From: CAZKFN01 sp964552035
GTDB lineage: Bacteria > Bacteroidota > Bacteroidia > Flavobacteriales_E > Vicingaceae
Direction: 5' to 3'
Length of the DNA stretch: 12,102 nt
Assembly: GCA_964552035.1 (NCBI GenBank)
Contig: CAZKFN010000078.1
Span: forward strand, 1-12,102
The notes under the pieces were generated by a model. That model made no database searches. It was not told the origin of the DNA and worked only from the letters and a program-made list of their open reading frames with translations. The position numbers and the translations under genes are program-made. Shown here one piece after another: positions 1 through 8,973 of the stretch (position 1 is its first letter; each line of letters opens with the position of its first letter).

Positions 1-17
1 AATTAAAATTAGTATTT

Positions 18-161
18 GTTTAAAAATGTTAGAAGAAATGAATTTAAATTTGCTAAAAGTTCTACTGAGTAGAGCTGAAACATCTGTTTAATTTGTGTTC
101 TATTTTAACCACATTCATCGCAACGTTTGTGTTCTTTAAATAAGAAGGTTTAAAAATGTTA
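18..161. repeat. nested pair of short direct repeats
   Basis: GTTTAAAAATGTTA occurs at 18-31 and again at 148-161. Between them TTTGTGTTCT occurs at 92-101 and 126-135, giving the order A-B-B-A. The repeats are exact but AT-rich and short, so chance or an old duplication are both possible. No function is assigned. Confidence 0.4.
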
Positions 162-348
162 AAGCTTCGATATAACTTCAACTGTATTGAAATCATTTAA
201 CAATCTCAAAATCAATGCAAATTGAGTTGTATGAATTCAAAATTAAATACAGACTAAAGTCTAAAAAAAAACAAAACTAAACTTTAAAAAGAACCATCAA
301 AATAAATTTATTTAAAAGAACTTTCTCATTTATTTTAACTTAATCTAT

Positions 349-356
349 TACTTTCG
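349..356 (+). promoter_or_regulatory. possible -7 promoter element for the HD-domain gene
   Basis: TACTTTCG matches the Bacteroidota -7 consensus TAnnTTTG at all but one fixed position. It lies about 20 nt before the start codon at 377, which implies a very short 5' leader. No clear TTG is seen at the -33 distance, so the call is weak. Confidence 0.3.
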
Positions 357-376
357 TAAAATCCTAATCCTTAAGA

Positions 377-2458
377 ATGAAAAAGTTTTTTACCTTTATT
401 CGAAACAAGCACAACCTCATATTTAAGGTATTTCTATTTGTATTAGCCGTTGCTTGTATTGTATTTATCTTCCCCAATAAAGCGAAATTTAAATACGAAT
501 TTCAAAAAGGAAAACCTTGGGCGCATGAGGATTTGATAGCTCCTTTTGATTATGCAGTACATAAAACAGATAAAGAACTTTCTGAAGAAAGGGAAAGCGC
601 TCTTAAAAGTCATAAACCCTATTTTTATAAAAGTAACAGTGTAAAAGAACAAGCTCTGAAGGAATTGGAAGACAACTTTGAAAATAGTTGGATGAAAGCC
701 AAGGAAAAGGATGTAGATGAAAAATTGAATAATAAATCACTCTATAAAAAATGGGCTGTTGATTTTTTAAATTCCATTTACAATAAGGGAATTATTGAAT
801 TACACGCTTCTATTGAGGATGGAGGTAGAGACCAAGAAGTGCTTTTACTGACAGGGAATACAGCAACAACCGTTGAAATAAAACAGCTATACACCATTCA
901 AGAAGCTTATGAACATTTGAACCAATCCGTAAAAAGGTTTAATAAAAATGAACAGGAACTTCTCTTAGATTTAGTTAAAGATTTACTAAACCAAAACATA
1001 AGTTACGATAAGCAAACCAATGACTTAATGCTAAAAGAAGTTTTGGAAAAAGTATCCCCAACAAAAGGATTAGTGCAAAAGGGAGAGCGGCTTATTTCCA
1101 AAGGAGAACTCTTAAATGAAGATAAGTTTCAACTGGTAGAATCTTTTAAAATTGAATATGAATCTAAAACAGGAGCCAATCAAAGTAGTTTGATTTTAAT
1201 TGGACAAATTGTATTAGTTTCCCTTATGCTCTTTGCTTTAGGGCTTTACTTGGTTACCCTAAGAATGGATGTCATTCGAAGTGATACTAAAATTGTATTT
1301 CTTTTAAGTTTGATTATACTTTTTGTCTATGCTTCTAAAGCAGCAATAACAATAGATAACCTTGATTTATATTTGGTTCCTTTCTGTATGATTCCACTGC
1401 TCATTCGAACTTTTTTTAACATTCGATTAGCTCTGTTTACCTACATCATGACCATTTTAATTATTGGTTTTATTGCACCGAATCCCTACGAATTTATCAT
1501 CTTACAAACCATAACTGGAATCATTACACTTTTTAGCATACTTAACCTTAGAAATAGAGCTCAATTGTTTCTTTCTTCTTTGATTATTTTTGTGACTTAT
1601 AGTGTGGTGTATCTAAGTATTGGGTTGATTCAAGAAGGGTCTTTTACCAACACCAACTGGGTATTTTTAGGTTGGTTTATTGGCAGTGCTATGTTAACTT
1701 TATTTACTTATCCTTTGGTTTATGCTTTTGAAAAAATCTTTGGTTTTGTTTCCGATGTGAGTTTGATGGAACTTTCTGATACCAACAGCAAATTACTTCG
1801 AAAATTAAATATGAAAGCCCCTGGGACTTTTCAACATTCCCTACAAGTTGCAAATTTAGCTGATGAAGCTATAAGAGCAATTGGAGGCAACTCTTTGTTA
1901 GTAAGGACGGGAGCACTTTATCATGACATCGGGAAAATGCAAAATCCCAATTATTTTATAGAAAATCAAAATTCAGATTACAACCCCCATGATGAATTGG
2001 GACCTAAAGAAAGTGCAAAGATTATTATAGATCATGTAATCCATGGGATAGAAATAGCTAGAAGACATAAACTACCGGATATTATTATTGATTTTATTCG
2101 AACACATCATGGAACAAGTAAAACCCTGTATTTTTATAGAATCTATAAAGAGCAGCACCCTGATGAAGAGGTAGATTTTAATGACTTTCAATATCCTGGA
2201 CCTATCCCTTATTCTAAGGAGACCGCAGTATTAATGATGGCCGATTCTGTGGAAGCAGCTTCTAGAAGCTTACCTTCTTATGATAGGCATTCTATAGAAA
2301 AGCTAGTAGATGGAATCATAGACCGACAAATTAATGAAGAACAATTTGTTACAGCAGATATTACGTTTAAGGACATTACAACCATAAAAAAGATATTGAA
2401 AAAGAAATTGATGAGCATTTATCATGTGAGGGTGGAATATCCCGAAGATAAAGGCTAG
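377..2458 (+). CDS. 7TM receptor-like HD-domain phosphodiesterase (PgpH type)
   Basis: Membrane protein of 693 residues with the three-part layout of the PgpH/7TMR-HD family. It has an N-terminal anchor (about 13-33), a charged extracytoplasmic domain (about 35-268), seven hydrophobic segments (about 272-452) and a cytoplasmic HD domain (about 480-670). Visible metal-site residues are H487, H516-D517 within HDIGK, H553, H556, H577-H578 and D623 in MADSVEAASRS, so the site looks intact. Characterised PgpH proteins hydrolyse cyclic di-AMP to pApA; c-di-AMP as the substrate here is inferred from the family. The length fits Bacteroidota members. The ATG at 377 is the first in frame and gives a sensible signal anchor. 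It is transcribed alone, and its stop overlaps the end of the minus-strand SpoIIE remnant by 4 nt. Confidence 0.9.
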   Translation: MKKFFTFIRNKHNLIFKVFLFVLAVACIVFIFPNKAKFKYEFQKGKPWAHEDLIAPFDYAVHKTDKELSEERESALKSHKPYFYKSNSVKEQALKELEDNFENSWMKAKEKDVDEKLNNKSLYKKWAVDFLNSIYNKGIIELHASIEDGGRDQEVLLLTGNTATTVEIKQLYTIQEAYEHLNQSVKRFNKNEQELLLDLVKDLLNQNISYDKQTNDLMLKEVLEKVSPTKGLVQKGERLISKGELLNEDKFQLVESFKIEYESKTGANQSSLILIGQIVLVSLMLFALGLYLVTLRMDVIRSDTKIVFLLSLIILFVYASKAAITIDNLDLYLVPFCMIPLLIRTFFNIRLALFTYIMTILIIGFIAPNPYEFIILQTITGIITLFSILNLRNRAQLFLSSLIIFVTYSVVYLSIGLIQEGSFTNTNWVFLGWFIGSAMLTLFTYPLVYAFEKIFGFVSDVSLMELSDTNSKLLRKLNMKAPGTFQHSLQVANLADEAIRAIGGNSLLVRTGALYHDIGKMQNPNYFIENQNSDYNPHDELGPKESAKIIIDHVIHGIEIARRHKLPDIIIDFIRTHHGTSKTLYFYRIYKEQHPDEEVDFNDFQYPGPIPYSKETAVLMMADSVEAASRSLPSYDRHSIEKLVDGIIDRQINEEQFVTADITFKDITTIKKILKKKLMSIYHVRVEYPEDKG

Positions 2459-2862
2459 GGAAGATGACCTCGAATTCTAACTCCAAACACACAAACATCA
2501 TCAATTTGTTCATTTATTCCTTTCCAATTTTCAAAAGCCTCATCAAGCAATAACTTTTGCTTTTCCATACTTTCTTTTTGAATAGAAAGTAGCAATCTTT
2601 TTAAATTAATAGTTTTAAATTTTTTATTTTTCTCTCCGCCAAACTGATTGGCAAAACCGTCAGAAAATAGATAAAAGCTATCTCTTTTTTGCAGTTGAAC
2701 CTTATGAGTGGTAAAAGGAGTAGGCTTAGGATGTGCGCCGATAGGCTGCTTATCGGCTTTAATTTCTTCAACTTCTGTTGTATTTTTTCGGATTATCCAA
2801 AGTGGATTATTTGCTCCTGCATAATAAAAATATTTCCTTATAGCCCGATCAAAAGCTAAAAA
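2455..2862 (-). pseudogene. 3' remnant of a SpoIIE/PP2C-type serine phosphatase gene
   Basis: Reading the minus strand from 2862 to the TAG at 2457-2455 gives 135 uninterrupted codons with no start codon near the beginning. The translation carries, in order, AGANNPLWIIR, DKQPIGAHPKPTPF, SFYLFSDGFANQFGG, a lysine-rich KNKKFK stretch, and the ending QIDDVCVFGVRI. These are the C-terminal landmarks of SpoIIE-domain phosphatases common in Bacteroidota, including the metal-binding aspartates of SDGF and DD. The frame runs into a stop (TAA at 2865-2863) just upstream. The N-terminal part of the catalytic domain and any sensor region are missing, although family members are usually several hundred residues or more. 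It ends inside the stop codon of the convergent HD gene. I read it as a decayed, 5'-truncated gene; an undetected frameshift or sequencing error would only extend it slightly. Confidence 0.85.
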
Positions 2863-3109
2863 TTAACTGCTATATTTCATGGTATTTTTATTCAAATCAA
2901 TTTCACTGAAGGGAAATCACTAAAAAGTTGATCAACGAGTAATTTTTAAATTTTATTCTAATCAATTTAAAAATGCTTGTGAAAATAACAAGTGTTTATT
3001 AATTCATACTCTCACAGCTGCCGTTCCTTTTTAATTCCTCAATTGTCCGTTTCAGTATTCTTTTTGTTGTCCTCAAGGATTATTTAATTTTTTAGACTAG
3101 AGTTCTATT

Positions 3110-3117
3110 TATCTTTG
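3110..3117 (+). promoter_or_regulatory. probable -7 element of the efflux operon promoter
   Basis: TATCTTTG is an exact match to the Bacteroidota -7 consensus TAnnTTTG, and it sits upstream of a five-gene unit that must be transcribed from this gap. At the -33 distance only a T-rich stretch (3086-3093) is seen, not a clear TTG. It would give a leader of about 130 nt before the ATG at 3253. Confidence 0.5.
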
Positions 3118-3175
3118 CCCTCTTTTTGTAGAGTAGGTTAATTCGGTGAGTAATTGCTTTACGTAAGCTAAGCGG

Positions 3176-3204
3176 CTAAATTGCCTTTACAAAACCCAAT
3201 TTAG
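3176..3204 (+). promoter_or_regulatory. inverted repeat in the efflux operon leader
   Basis: CTAAATTG (3176-3183) and CAATTTAG (3197-3204) are perfect 8-bp inverted repeats around a 13-nt loop. A competing short stem, ACCC (3194-3197) with GGGT (3204-3207), overlaps the right arm. An 8-bp palindrome TTACGTAA lies just upstream at 3159-3166. This could be an RNA stem in the leader or an operator; the sequence does not decide which. Confidence 0.4.
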
Positions 3205-3252
3205 GGTCTAAAAAACGAGAGAATATTAATTAAACTGACGAATTTATCAAGC

Positions 3253-4599
3253 ATGAGTAAAACACATATCATCCAAGCACTTATTACATTTGTTTTTTCA
3301 TTTTCTTTTTTTGTGGATTCATCTTATGCTCAAGAGGCATTAACGCTAAAAGATGCCATTAATTATGCTTTGAAAAATAAAAATGAAGCTATCAATGCAG
3401 CGTGGGACATTAAAAATGCAAATTATCAAATTCAAGAAGCAAGATCTAAAGTTTTACCTTCACTCAACGGTGCTGGAGCCTTGACTTATAATGCCAAGCT
3501 TCAACAAATGGCTTTGGATTTTAACGGTCAAACACAGGTTTTAAAAATGGGAACAGAATGGCAATCTAATGCTGCTATTCAACTGGAGCAGCAAATTTTT
3601 AATCTTGCCGCCTTTACCGGTTTAAAAGCTGCTAAAACTACTAGAGAGTTTTATCAACTCAATGCTACTCTGACGGAAGAACAAATTATTGAAAGAGTTG
3701 CGGACAGCTATTATGATATTTTTAAAACTAGAGAGCAAATCAAGACCTTGGAAAAGACAATAGAAAATAACACCAAGTTAAAAGAGGTGATGCAAGGCCT
3801 AGAATCGGACGGACTTGCTAAAGAAATAGATGTAGATAGAATTACTGTGGCCGTGAATAACTTAAACTCCAACAAAACAGTACTGCTAAATGCATTAAAA
3901 CTTCAAGAAAATGGATTAAAGTATTTGATAGGAATGGACATTCATCAACCTATTGCACTTTCAGAAGAAGAGTTCAAAATACAAACCTTGATTCAAGATG
4001 AAGGGGATTATGACATCAACAACCGCAATGAAATTAAATTGATGGAAATGCAAAGTAAACTTTTGGAGCTAAATAAATCAGCTGTAAAAACATCGGCTTA
4101 TCCAACTTTAGGAGTTAGTGCCAATTATGGATACATGAACATGGGAGATCAATTTCCCTATTTTGTAGGAGAAAATCAAGGAGTATATGGTTCTGATTTT
4201 TCAGCTATAACGCTAAATCTCACAGTTCCAATTTTTAACGGATTTATGGTCCGCTCAAAAGTGAAACAGTTGGAGATAGAAATCCTTAAACAAGAAGAGG
4301 ATTTAAAGGATATTAAATTAGCCTTAAACTTAGAAATAGAAAATGCAAACACGCAAATGAGAAATGCAATTTTAACTTTAGAAACACAGCAATCCAACAA
4401 GGAATTGGCAGAAAAGGTATTGAAAAGTATAGAGAATAATTATAAAAATGGTTTGGCATCTTTGACGGATTTAATTGATGCAGAAAATTCATTTGCTGAA
4501 GCTCAAAATAATTATACAGCCGCTGTTATGGGGTATAAGTCTGCTGAAATTCAGTTGAAAAAAGCAAAGGGAGAATTAAAATCCTATTATTTAGAATAA
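3253..4599 (+). CDS. TolC-like outer-membrane efflux protein
   Basis: Protein of 448 residues with a signal peptide (hydrophobic to about residue 21, likely cut after A26 in SSYAQ). Two outer-membrane-efflux-protein repeats follow, roughly 28-225 and 250-443, each rich in long heptad-like helices. Landmarks are LTLKDAINYALKNKNEA near the mature start, a glycine-rich beta segment around residues 287-315, and the late NYKNGLASLTDLIDAENSF motif typical of the family. It would form the trimeric outer-membrane duct of a tripartite pump. It is the first gene of the unit, 39 nt ahead of the membrane-fusion gene. No Shine-Dalgarno precedes the ATG, as is usual in this phylum; the start is supported by the clean signal peptide. 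Substrates cannot be read from the sequence. Confidence 0.93.
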   Translation: MSKTHIIQALITFVFSFSFFVDSSYAQEALTLKDAINYALKNKNEAINAAWDIKNANYQIQEARSKVLPSLNGAGALTYNAKLQQMALDFNGQTQVLKMGTEWQSNAAIQLEQQIFNLAAFTGLKAAKTTREFYQLNATLTEEQIIERVADSYYDIFKTREQIKTLEKTIENNTKLKEVMQGLESDGLAKEIDVDRITVAVNNLNSNKTVLLNALKLQENGLKYLIGMDIHQPIALSEEEFKIQTLIQDEGDYDINNRNEIKLMEMQSKLLELNKSAVKTSAYPTLGVSANYGYMNMGDQFPYFVGENQGVYGSDFSAITLNLTVPIFNGFMVRSKVKQLEIEILKQEEDLKDIKLALNLEIENANTQMRNAILTLETQQSNKELAEKVLKSIENNYKNGLASLTDLIDAENSFAEAQNNYTAAVMGYKSAEIQLKKAKGELKSYYLE

Positions 4600-4638
4600 A
4601 AAGAATTGTAATCGAATTAGAACTAGAAATTAAAAGAA

Positions 4639-5700
4639 ATGAGAAAAATAATAACAACTACAAGTATAATCATCCTGTTATTAGTGGGCTTAATCCTTGT
4701 TTTAAGTAATAACAAAGCAAAAAATGAAGCTCAAGCCTCAATTGTTGCCTCGGATAAAGATTTTTTTATTCCAGTTCGTATTGCCACAGCTTCTATTCAG
4801 GAACTAAGTGCAGAATATTCCGTGAATGGAATTTTCAAGCCCAATAGAGAAGTATTAATTTCTACTGAAATACCAGGAGTAGTAGTAGAAGCATTGGCAA
4901 AAGAAGGACAATATGTTAGCAAAGGTCAAACCCTAGCTGTCATAAAGGGAGATTTACAAGCTGTTTCTTTATCCAATGCACAAACGGTTTATAACGATGC
5001 CTTAGCTGAAGTTGAAAGATTTGAAAGTGCTTATGAAACTGGAGGTGTAACTAAACAGCAATTGGATAAAATAAAACTACAATTAGAAAATGCCAAAAAT
5101 AATTTAAGAAGTGCTCAGCTTAATGCTGGAAACACCAAGGTTAAAGCTTCTTTTGATGGAATTGTAAACCAGCGAAATATAGAACCGGGTTCTTATGTCA
5201 ATCCAGGCCAAATTTTATTTGAAATTGTAGATATAAAAACACTCAAGCTACGTGTAAATATCGATGAAAAAAATATTGGAAATGTAAAGGTAAACCAAAA
5301 GGTAGAAATTAAATCCTCGGTTTTACCAGAGCTAAAATGGGAGGGAGTGGTTTCTTTTATTGCTCCTAAAGCAGATGCTAGTTTAAATTTTCCCGTGGAA
5401 CTGGAAATTCAAAATAAGGAAAATACAGAATTAAAAGCTGGAATGTATGGAACAGCTTATTTTGGAAAAGATGAATTGGTAAAAACACTGGTTGTGCCTC
5501 GAGAAGCCTTTGTGGGGAATGTTAGCTCTAAAAGTATATTCATCAATGAGAATAATTCAGCTAAATTAAAAACAGTGAATGTAGGAAGAGATTTTGGTGA
5601 TTTTATTGAAATTCTTTCTGGAATAGAAGAAGGAAATCAGGTCATTACTTCTGGACAAATCAACCTTTTTGATGGAACTTCTATCGAAATTTTACACTAA
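4639..5700 (+). CDS. RND efflux periplasmic membrane-fusion subunit (HlyD/AcrA-like)
   Basis: Protein of 353 residues with an N-terminal membrane anchor (about 5-23). It has no lipobox cysteine, so it is probably anchored by the helix rather than by lipid. The first lipoyl half is around TEIPGVVVEALAKEGQYV (about 76-107), followed by a short alpha-helical hairpin (about 108-160). The second lipoyl half is KVKASFDGIVNQR to GSYVNPGQ (about 167-195). The beta-barrel follows (about 198-280, starting at VDIKTLKLRVNIDEK), then a membrane-proximal end containing VVPREAF. It would link the inner-membrane RND pump to the TolC-like duct. It sits between those two genes with gaps of 39 and 27 nt, consistent with one transcript. 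The compact size and short hairpin fit partners of HAE1-type pumps in Bacteroidota. Confidence 0.93.
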   Translation: MRKIITTTSIIILLLVGLILVLSNNKAKNEAQASIVASDKDFFIPVRIATASIQELSAEYSVNGIFKPNREVLISTEIPGVVVEALAKEGQYVSKGQTLAVIKGDLQAVSLSNAQTVYNDALAEVERFESAYETGGVTKQQLDKIKLQLENAKNNLRSAQLNAGNTKVKASFDGIVNQRNIEPGSYVNPGQILFEIVDIKTLKLRVNIDEKNIGNVKVNQKVEIKSSVLPELKWEGVVSFIAPKADASLNFPVELEIQNKENTELKAGMYGTAYFGKDELVKTLVVPREAFVGNVSSKSIFINENNSAKLKTVNVGRDFGDFIEILSGIEEGNQVITSGQINLFDGTSIEILH

Positions 5701-5727
5701 TTCCTAAGTATTAAAAAAAAGAATAAG

Positions 5728-8700
5728 ATGAAAATAGCTGAAATTTCTATTAGACGCCCTTCCGTAATTATTGTATTGTTTATTGCTTTAACCATAGGTG
5801 GGCTTATATCCTATAGCTTTATGGGATATGAGTTAATTCCCAAGTTTGAAGTGAATGTTATTTCTATTCAAACCCTATACCCTGGAGCATCTCCAGAAGA
5901 GGTGGAAAACTCGGTAACCAAAGTGATTGAGGATGCGGTTTCCTCCTTGGAAAATGTCAAGAAAATTGAATCCAAATCTTTAGAAAGCGTATCGGTAGTT
6001 ATTATTAGCTTAAATGATAAAGCAGACATAAACTTTCTTTTAACCGATGCTCAACGAAAAATCAATGCCATAACAAACGATTTACCGGAAGATGCCAAAG
6101 AGCCCTCTCTTAACAAGTTCTCTTTGGATGATATGCCCATTATGAACATGACCATTACTTCAAATTTATCGGAAAAGGAGTTGTTTGATTTGTTGGATCA
6201 AAAAATTCAACCCGTTTTTGCAAGAATTGATGGAGTAGCAAAAGTGGACATGATTGGGGGAGAGGAAAGAGAGATTCAGGTCAACGTCAATCCAGAAAAA
6301 GCACAAGGCTATGGGCTGACCATTACTCAAATACAACAACTTATTTTGTCTTCCAACATGGATTTCCCAACAGGAAGTGTAAAAACAAGAGATAATCAAT
6401 CCATTATTCGCTTGGCGAGTAAGTTTAGCTCTATAGAAGAAATGAGGAATTTGTCCATAACCACTCCTCAGGGAATAGAGATTAGGTTAAAGGATGTGGC
6501 AGAGGTGAAAGATGGAATAAAAGATGCTGAAAAGATTGCGAGAATAGACCGTAAAAATACCGTTCTTTTGCAGGTGTTTAAGCAATCTGATGCGAATGCA
6601 GTGACGGTTTCTGACAAAGTGAAAGAAACGATAAAAACCGTTGAAAAGGAATATGCTGACAACAAGGTTAATTTAACCATTGCCAACGATACAACAGATT
6701 ATACTTTAAGCGCCGCCAACAATGTGATAAAGGACTTACTTTTAGCGATTTTATTGGTGAGTGTAATTATGCTTTTTTTCCTCAACAGCTTGAGAAATGC
6801 AGGAATTACCATGCTTGTCATTCCCCTTTCCCTCATTGCTACTTTTATCATCTTAAACCTTTTAGGTTATACCTTAAACTTGATGTCTCTCTTAGGTTTG
6901 TCCCTAGTGATTGGGGTATTAGTTGACGATGCCATTGTCGTTATTGAAAATATTCATCGGCATGCAGAAATGGGTAAAAACAAAGTTCAAGCAGCTTATG
7001 AAGGAACCAAGGAGATTGGTTTTACAGTAATGGCAATTACGCTGGTAATTGTGGTTGTTTTCTTACCAATTTCACTTTCTACAGGTTTGGTTTCTAATAT
7101 TTTAAGAGAGTTTACCGTGACCATTGTAGTATCTACCTTATTTTCTCTTTTAGCTTCATTTACAATCGTTCCTTGGCTGTATTCTCGTTATGGAAAAGTA
7201 GAATTGCTAAATCCCAAAAGTGTGTTAGGAAAAATAGTAGGAGGATTTGAGCGATTAATGCAAAAAATGAGCGACAGCATTGGTGGAATTTTGAAGTGGT
7301 CCCTACGAAAGAGAGCGAATAAGTTGATGACTTTAATGGTTGCTTTACTTTTATTTATCGGTTCCTTTATGTTGGTGGGAATGGGATATATAGGTACAGA
7401 TTTTTTCCCCCATAACGATAGAGGAGAATTTTTACTTCAAATGGAGTTGGAAAAAGATGCATCCATAGAACAAACGAATTTAGCCACCCAAAAGGTAGAA
7501 GATATCTTAAGTCAACGTCCTGAGATAGCTCGAATTATCACAACTGTGGGCCAAGCTTCAGATGGAATGATTAATGTTTCAGGAACAAAATATAAAGCCG
7601 AAATTCAAATATATTTAGAGGATGATTATTATAAAGTTGAGCCTACAGTGATTTATTCTACTAAATTAAAACAAGAGATTTCTAGTCAGATAGCTGGAGT
7701 GAAATTTAAAACAGTTAACTCAGGCATAATGGGAGCAGAGCAAGCACCTTTACAATTAACAGTTGTTGGAACTACCCAAGAAGATGCTATGGAATTTGCT
7801 ACAAAAGCAGCTGATTTATTAAGAGAGATACCCGGAGCGTCTGAAGTTAAATTGACCTCAGAAGATGGAAATACAGAGATAAATGTTAAGGTAGATAGAG
7901 ATAAAATGAATACCCTAGGTTTAAATGTAGCAACTGTGGGAATGACGATGCAAACGGCTTTTGCAGGAAATACAGATTCTAAATTTAGGAAAGGAGATCG
8001 GGAATATGACATCAATATTCGCTACGATGAAAGTGGGAAAAAGAATCTTAAGGATGTTCAAAACTTAGAGTTTATAAATGCCACAGGAGAGCGCATAAAA
8101 CTCTCGCAATTTGCTAATGTGAGTTATGGGTTTGGGCCAACTTTGTTAGAGCGTAGAGATAAATCTCCTTCCGTAACTGTTCAAAGCCAAGTAGTAGGTA
8201 AACCCACAGGTACGTTGGCAGGAGAATGGGAAGAGCAGCTTGAAAGCTTAGATAGAAAAGCTGGAGTTGCTTACATTTGGACAGGAACAATGGAAAATCA
8301 AGAAGATGGATTCGGCTCTTTAGGAATAGCCTTAATAATTTCTGTTATGCTGGTTTATTTAGTTATGGTATTGTTGTATGATAACTTTTCTACGCCATTT
8401 ATCGTTTTGTTTTCTATTCCTTTATCGTTTATTGGAGCACTTTTATTCTTGGCTATTTTTAATCAAACACTTAATATATTTACAATTCTCGGAATTATTA
8501 TGTTGATTGGTTTGGTAGCAAAAAATGCCATTTTATTGGTTGATTTTGCCGATCATGCAAAAACCAGAGGCGCTTCTACCGTAGAAGCTTTAATAGAAGC
8601 ATATAATGCGCGTTTTAGACCCATTGTAATGACCACTATAGCTATGGTAGTAGGAATGATTCCCATTGCTATTGCCCAAGGAGATGGTGCAGATATGAAT

Positions 8701-8973
8701 AGGGGATTGGCCATGGTAATTATCGGTGGTTTATTATCTTCTTTATTCTTAACTTTAGTGATAGTTCCTGTTGTATATTCTGTATTTGACAGTATCGGTA
8801 AACGTTTGAGTAAAGGAAAAGAAAAGGTGAATTATGTTCAGCTTCTAGAAGTGGCAATGAGCGAGAGTAGGGAAGAGGAGTTTGGGGGGAATAACAATGC
8901 TGAGAAATCAAGTGCAAAGAATGAGCAGGATGAAGAAGTTGTAGCGTATTCACAAGAACAAAACCTCAATTAA
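5728..8973 (+). CDS. HAE1-type RND efflux pump, inner-membrane transporter
   Basis: Proton-driven RND transporter of 1081 residues. TM1 is at about 10-32, TM2-6 at about 335-485, TM7 at about 532-556 and TM8-12 at about 866-1021, with two large periplasmic loops between. The proton-relay residues are present: D400-D401 in LVDDAIVVIEN (TM4) and K932 in GLVAKNAILLVDF (TM10). Early family motifs include YPGASPEEVE and the DAQRKIN region. The charge relay and two-loop layout place it in the hydrophobe/amphiphile (HAE1) group rather than the heavy-metal group. The last 60 residues form a cytoplasmic tail rich in Glu, Asn, Ser and Gln, with no recognisable domain. The pump gene ends exactly where the sensor kinase gene begins (TAA then ATG). 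Drug, bile salt, lipid or metabolite export are all possible. Confidence 0.95.
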   Translation: MKIAEISIRRPSVIIVLFIALTIGGLISYSFMGYELIPKFEVNVISIQTLYPGASPEEVENSVTKVIEDAVSSLENVKKIESKSLESVSVVIISLNDKADINFLLTDAQRKINAITNDLPEDAKEPSLNKFSLDDMPIMNMTITSNLSEKELFDLLDQKIQPVFARIDGVAKVDMIGGEEREIQVNVNPEKAQGYGLTITQIQQLILSSNMDFPTGSVKTRDNQSIIRLASKFSSIEEMRNLSITTPQGIEIRLKDVAEVKDGIKDAEKIARIDRKNTVLLQVFKQSDANAVTVSDKVKETIKTVEKEYADNKVNLTIANDTTDYTLSAANNVIKDLLLAILLVSVIMLFFLNSLRNAGITMLVIPLSLIATFIILNLLGYTLNLMSLLGLSLVIGVLVDDAIVVIENIHRHAEMGKNKVQAAYEGTKEIGFTVMAITLVIVVVFLPISLSTGLVSNILREFTVTIVVSTLFSLLASFTIVPWLYSRYGKVELLNPKSVLGKIVGGFERLMQKMSDSIGGILKWSLRKRANKLMTLMVALLLFIGSFMLVGMGYIGTDFFPHNDRGEFLLQMELEKDASIEQTNLATQKVEDILSQRPEIARIITTVGQASDGMINVSGTKYKAEIQIYLEDDYYKVEPTVIYSTKLKQEISSQIAGVKFKTVNSGIMGAEQAPLQLTVVGTTQEDAMEFATKAADLLREIPGASEVKLTSEDGNTEINVKVDRDKMNTLGLNVATVGMTMQTAFAGNTDSKFRKGDREYDINIRYDESGKKNLKDVQNLEFINATGERIKLSQFANVSYGFGPTLLERRDKSPSVTVQSQVVGKPTGTLAGEWEEQLESLDRKAGVAYIWTGTMENQEDGFGSLGIALIISVMLVYLVMVLLYDNFSTPFIVLFSIPLSFIGALLFLAIFNQTLNIFTILGIIMLIGLVAKNAILLVDFADHAKTRGASTVEALIEAYNARFRPIVMTTIAMVVGMIPIAIAQGDGADMNRGLAMVIIGGLLSSLFLTLVIVPVVYSVFDSIGKRLSKGKEKVNYVQLLEVAMSESREEEFGGNNNAEKSSAKNEQDEEVVAYSQEQNLN

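Larger units (their letters stand above)
1..376. other. AT-rich intergenic region upstream of the HD-domain gene
   Basis: No convincing reading frame is visible on either strand; stops are frequent in all frames. It holds two pairs of short direct repeats (listed separately), an A-rich tract around 260-290, and a weak promoter-like element just before the gene at 377. No tRNA, terminator or recognisable protein remnant was found. Confidence 0.6.
2863..3252. other. non-coding gap with decayed DNA, promoter and leader of the efflux operon
   Basis: No intact gene is seen. The minus strand beyond the SpoIIE remnant is full of stops; a 26-codon stretch at 2999-3079 (minus) reads like a winged-helix end but is too short to call. 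A small imperfect inverted repeat, CTTGT (2976-2980) with ACAAG (2988-2992), lies in between. From 3110 onward the plus strand holds the probable promoter and the leader of the efflux operon. Confidence 0.6.

Noticed and set aside
7686..8015. Minus-strand open frame of 109 codons inside the RND pump gene
   Set aside because: It lies wholly within a strongly supported gene, has no family features, and is a shadow of the pump's codon pattern. Other antisense frames at 443-652, 4176-4400, 6166-6399, 6468-6686 and 8720-8953 were dropped for the same reason.
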